Origin: Candidatus Brocadiaceae bacterium
Lineage (GTDB): Bacteria > Planctomycetota > Brocadiia > SM23-32
Assembly (NCBI GenBank): GCA_003551785.1
Contig: PUNP01000226.1
Location: 1 to 7,585 of the forward strand
DNA length: 7,585 nt
Direction: 5' to 3'
Below are positions 6,375 to 7,585 of the stretch, in pieces. The notes beneath the pieces were generated by a model. It saw only the letters and a program-made list of their open reading frames with translations. It had not been told where the DNA came from and ran no database searches. Made by a program: the position numbers and the translations under genes. The number at the start of each line of letters is the position of its first letter. Position 1 is the stretch's first letter.

Positions 6375-6649
6375 CCAGTGGTCCATTCCACTTGATTTTG
6401 TGTATTCAGCCGGAGCGCCGGTGGTTCAGATGCAAGGCGCAGTGAGAAGCCAGACCTTGACAGGTCGGCGCAGATCGGCAACGCAGCAGATGAGCCACCG
6501 CCGCCCGGCCCTACGGAAGGCATCCTGAAGGGCCATTTCTTCGTTGCGTCTCCGCAGGGCCCCTTGGGGGTCGACTTTGTCGCCGCGCCTTGAAATGACC
6601 TCGTCAGAATGCCTCTGAATCCACAAAATCAAGTGGAATGGACCACTGG
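6375..6649. mobile_element. MITE-like 275-bp unit with 35-bp terminal inverted repeats
   Basis: Positions 6375-6409 are the inverse of 6615-6649 with 34 of 35 matching; the only mismatch is 6403 against 6621, and the outer 28 bp are perfect. The 205-bp interior is GC-richer than the flanks. It holds smaller inverted pairs: GGTGGTTCA (6420-6428) against TGAGCCACC (6491-6499), GACCT/AGGTC (6453-6466), and GGCCCT/AGGGCC (6507-6534). There is no transposase frame, so any mobility would be non-autonomous. I could not see a clear target-site duplication next to the arms, so it may be a dispersed structured repeat and not a true MITE. Confidence 0.65.
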
Positions 6650-6667
6650 CCCGCTTTTTCACGCGGA

Positions 6668-7585
6668 TTAGAACAGGTGCATACGGCGTCTAATTAACCA
6701 CTCGGCAATTAAGATTGAAATAATAAGAAAGAAATATATCCCTCTAAACTGCAACAAAGATTCAGTTCGCTGCACCTGACGCTGAATAAGCTGCGATTCA
6801 ATATCTTCGCTGAGCTTTTCGACCCCCTCTTCGGCTTCCTTATACGCATCACCCCCTGATCGCGCACCGAGGTCAGTCAGGAAACTATGATCAACATAGA
6901 TATTAGCCCCTTCGTTCAGGCGGGAACCAACCCACATATCTCTTTCATAGGTTTCAAGTTCCTCGTTATCAACGTATGCACTGAAATGAAACTTATAACT
7001 GCCGCGCTTCTGGAATAAAGCCCTGGTTCTGAACGCCTGATCAGCGCCAGGACGGCGTTCGATTGGCAAACTTTCTGTATGGTCATCATGGGTTCGGCGA
7101 GCTTCTATTGTAAGCTGCCCTTCGGCATAATCGCCCACTACCTGGATATCAATATCAGCTCTTTCACCGGGATGATAAGTGGAACGGTTAAAACTTACGT
7201 TCAGAAAACGCCCGCCGTCTTCCAGCCCCGCCAGGTAGCGAATTCCCTGCCGCCAAAAGTGGTTATAGGCCTCACGGGATGCTTCGCCGGAAGTGGACCA
7301 ACGCCACATGGTATCGGTAGCCACCCCCATCACTCTTCCCAGTCCGTACGGCTGCATGGCAAGAACGCGTATATTGTCACCTTCATAGGTAGCATTCATC
7401 AGGCTGACAGCTCCCCTGCGCAGGGAACCAGGACGATTAAGGGTGTGCAGGTAAAGAGGATGCGCTTCCTGCATCCTTTGACTCCACCCCCTGATAACAT
7501 CCTGCCTGAGCACAGCTGAAGTCAAACTTATTCCCGTACGACCTCGAACAAGCTCGGGTTCACCTGAACGCAAGGACCAGGGAAA
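6668..7585 (-). CDS. C-terminal part of a large membrane-anchored glutamine-amidotransferase-like/VWA-type protein (start beyond window)
   Basis: The frame is open to the right edge (FPWS precedes the TTG codon at 7573), so this is the last 305 residues of a longer protein, probably 700-900 residues in full. Numbered from that TTG, YEGDNIRVLAMQPYGLGR and GVATDTMWRW (63-92) match the 'yG.Gr...tD..WrW' end of the glutamine amidotransferase-like/VWA region common in Planctomycetota and Verrucomicrobiota. The stretch YNHFWRQGIRYLAG (103-116) follows. Residues about 122-217 form beta-rich Ig-like domains (NRSTYHPGERADIDIQV). Residues about 243-275 are a charged helical, possibly coiled-coil, stalk. 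Residues about 279-294 (IYFFLIISILIAEWLI) are a transmembrane helix ending in RRRMHLF. Relatives often neighbour MoxR/BatA-type genes. The exact function is unknown. Its stop lies 18 bp from the MITE-like unit. Confidence 0.8.
   Translation of the reverse strand, partial: FPWSLRSGEPELVRGRTGISLTSAVLRQDVIRGWSQRMQEAHPLYLHTLNRPGSLRRGAVSLMNATYEGDNIRVLAMQPYGLGRVMGVATDTMWRWSTSGEASREAYNHFWRQGIRYLAGLEDGGRFLNVSFNRSTYHPGERADIDIQVVGDYAEGQLTIEARRTHDDHTESLPIERRPGADQAFRTRALFQKRGSYKFHFSAYVDNEELETYERDMWVGSRLNEGANIYVDHSFLTDLGARSGGDAYKEAEEGVEKLSEDIESQLIQRQVQRTESLLQFRGIYFFLIISILIAEWLIRRRMHLF

Larger units (their letters stand above)
6082..6667. other. Convergent intergenic region filled with repeats (no credible gene)
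   Basis: These 586 bases lie between the stop codons of two convergent genes. Nearly all of it is repeat DNA: the bracketed hairpin array (6094-6370) and a MITE-like inverted-repeat unit (6375-6649). Open frames here (for example 6191-6523 and 6426-6662 on the minus strand, 6094-6333 on the plus strand) run straight through the palindromes, have low-complexity arginine- and proline-rich products, and lack ribosome-binding sites. I see no clean intrinsic terminator for either neighbouring gene; the hairpins may do that job. Confidence 0.75.

Noticed and set aside
6356..6659. Target-site duplication flanking the MITE-like unit
   Set aside because: CGCTTTT occurs outside both arms, but at different distances and not directly adjoining them, so it cannot be called a target duplication.
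6426..6662. Minus-strand frames (78 and 110 codons) in the convergent gap
   Set aside because: They run through the inverted-repeat arms and REP hairpins, so their predicted products reflect repeat DNA. No ribosome-binding site or domain is visible.
7571..7573. TTG at 7573 as the start codon of the right-edge gene
   Set aside because: The frame stays open to the window edge, no ribosome-binding site can be seen, and the protein begins mid-domain, so the real start is beyond the window.

Overview
The window looks like part of a bacterial chromosome of moderate GC content. It carries sugar-type oxidoreductases, an acetylxylan-esterase-like hydrolase, a Sel1-repeat protein, a large membrane protein of the 'glutamine amidotransferase-like' type, and intergenic DNA dense with REP-type palindromes. 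This mix is familiar from polysaccharide-degrading PVC-superphylum bacteria (Kiritimatiellota, Lentisphaerota, Verrucomicrobiota, Planctomycetota). That placement is an inference from gene content and repeat style. No rRNA or other phylogenetic marker is present.

Layout. Positions 1-2787 hold three minus-strand genes that read as one transcription unit in the order yjbQ-like (2371-2787), Gfo/Idh/MocA oxidoreductase (1063-2259), and aldo/keto reductase (1-930, C-terminus beyond the window). Each has a near-perfect AGGAGG Shine-Dalgarno. Ahead of yjbQ lies a very good sigma-70-type promoter (TTGTAG, 17 bp, TATAAT, minus strand). Its spacer and -35 box are overlapped by a LacI/GalR-like operator with a central CG (2881-2894). 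This suggests that the oxidoreductase operon answers to a sugar or metabolite.

The divergent intergenic region (2788-3300) contains that promoter, a nested inverted-repeat element (2972-3089), and a second strong promoter reading rightward (TTGCAA, 17 bp, TATAAT, 3112-3140). The rightward unit contains a 638-residue cytoplasmic alpha/beta-hydrolase of the acetylxylan-esterase type (3301-5217) with an intact Ser-Asp-His triad in its first half and a degenerate second hydrolase half. Nine bases later comes an exported Sel1-repeat protein (5227-6081).

The convergent gap 6082-6667 has no credible gene and is almost entirely repeats. It holds a mirror-symmetric set of six GC-rich hairpins bracketed by GGCCGAAAAG/CTTTTCGGCC, then a MITE-like 275-bp unit with 35-bp terminal inverted repeats (34/35 matching). 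On the right edge, a minus-strand gene (6668-7585) encodes the C-terminal part of a large membrane-anchored protein whose start lies beyond the window.

Taken together, the centre of the window looks like a small divergent carbohydrate-modification locus: a deacylating hydrolase on one side and two NAD(P)-dependent sugar-type oxidoreductases on the other. It is followed by an intergenic repeat sink. I did not find a convincing wholly new system. The best leads are the operator-overlapped promoter, the tandem active/degenerate hydrolase, and the families of structured repeats with shared ends.
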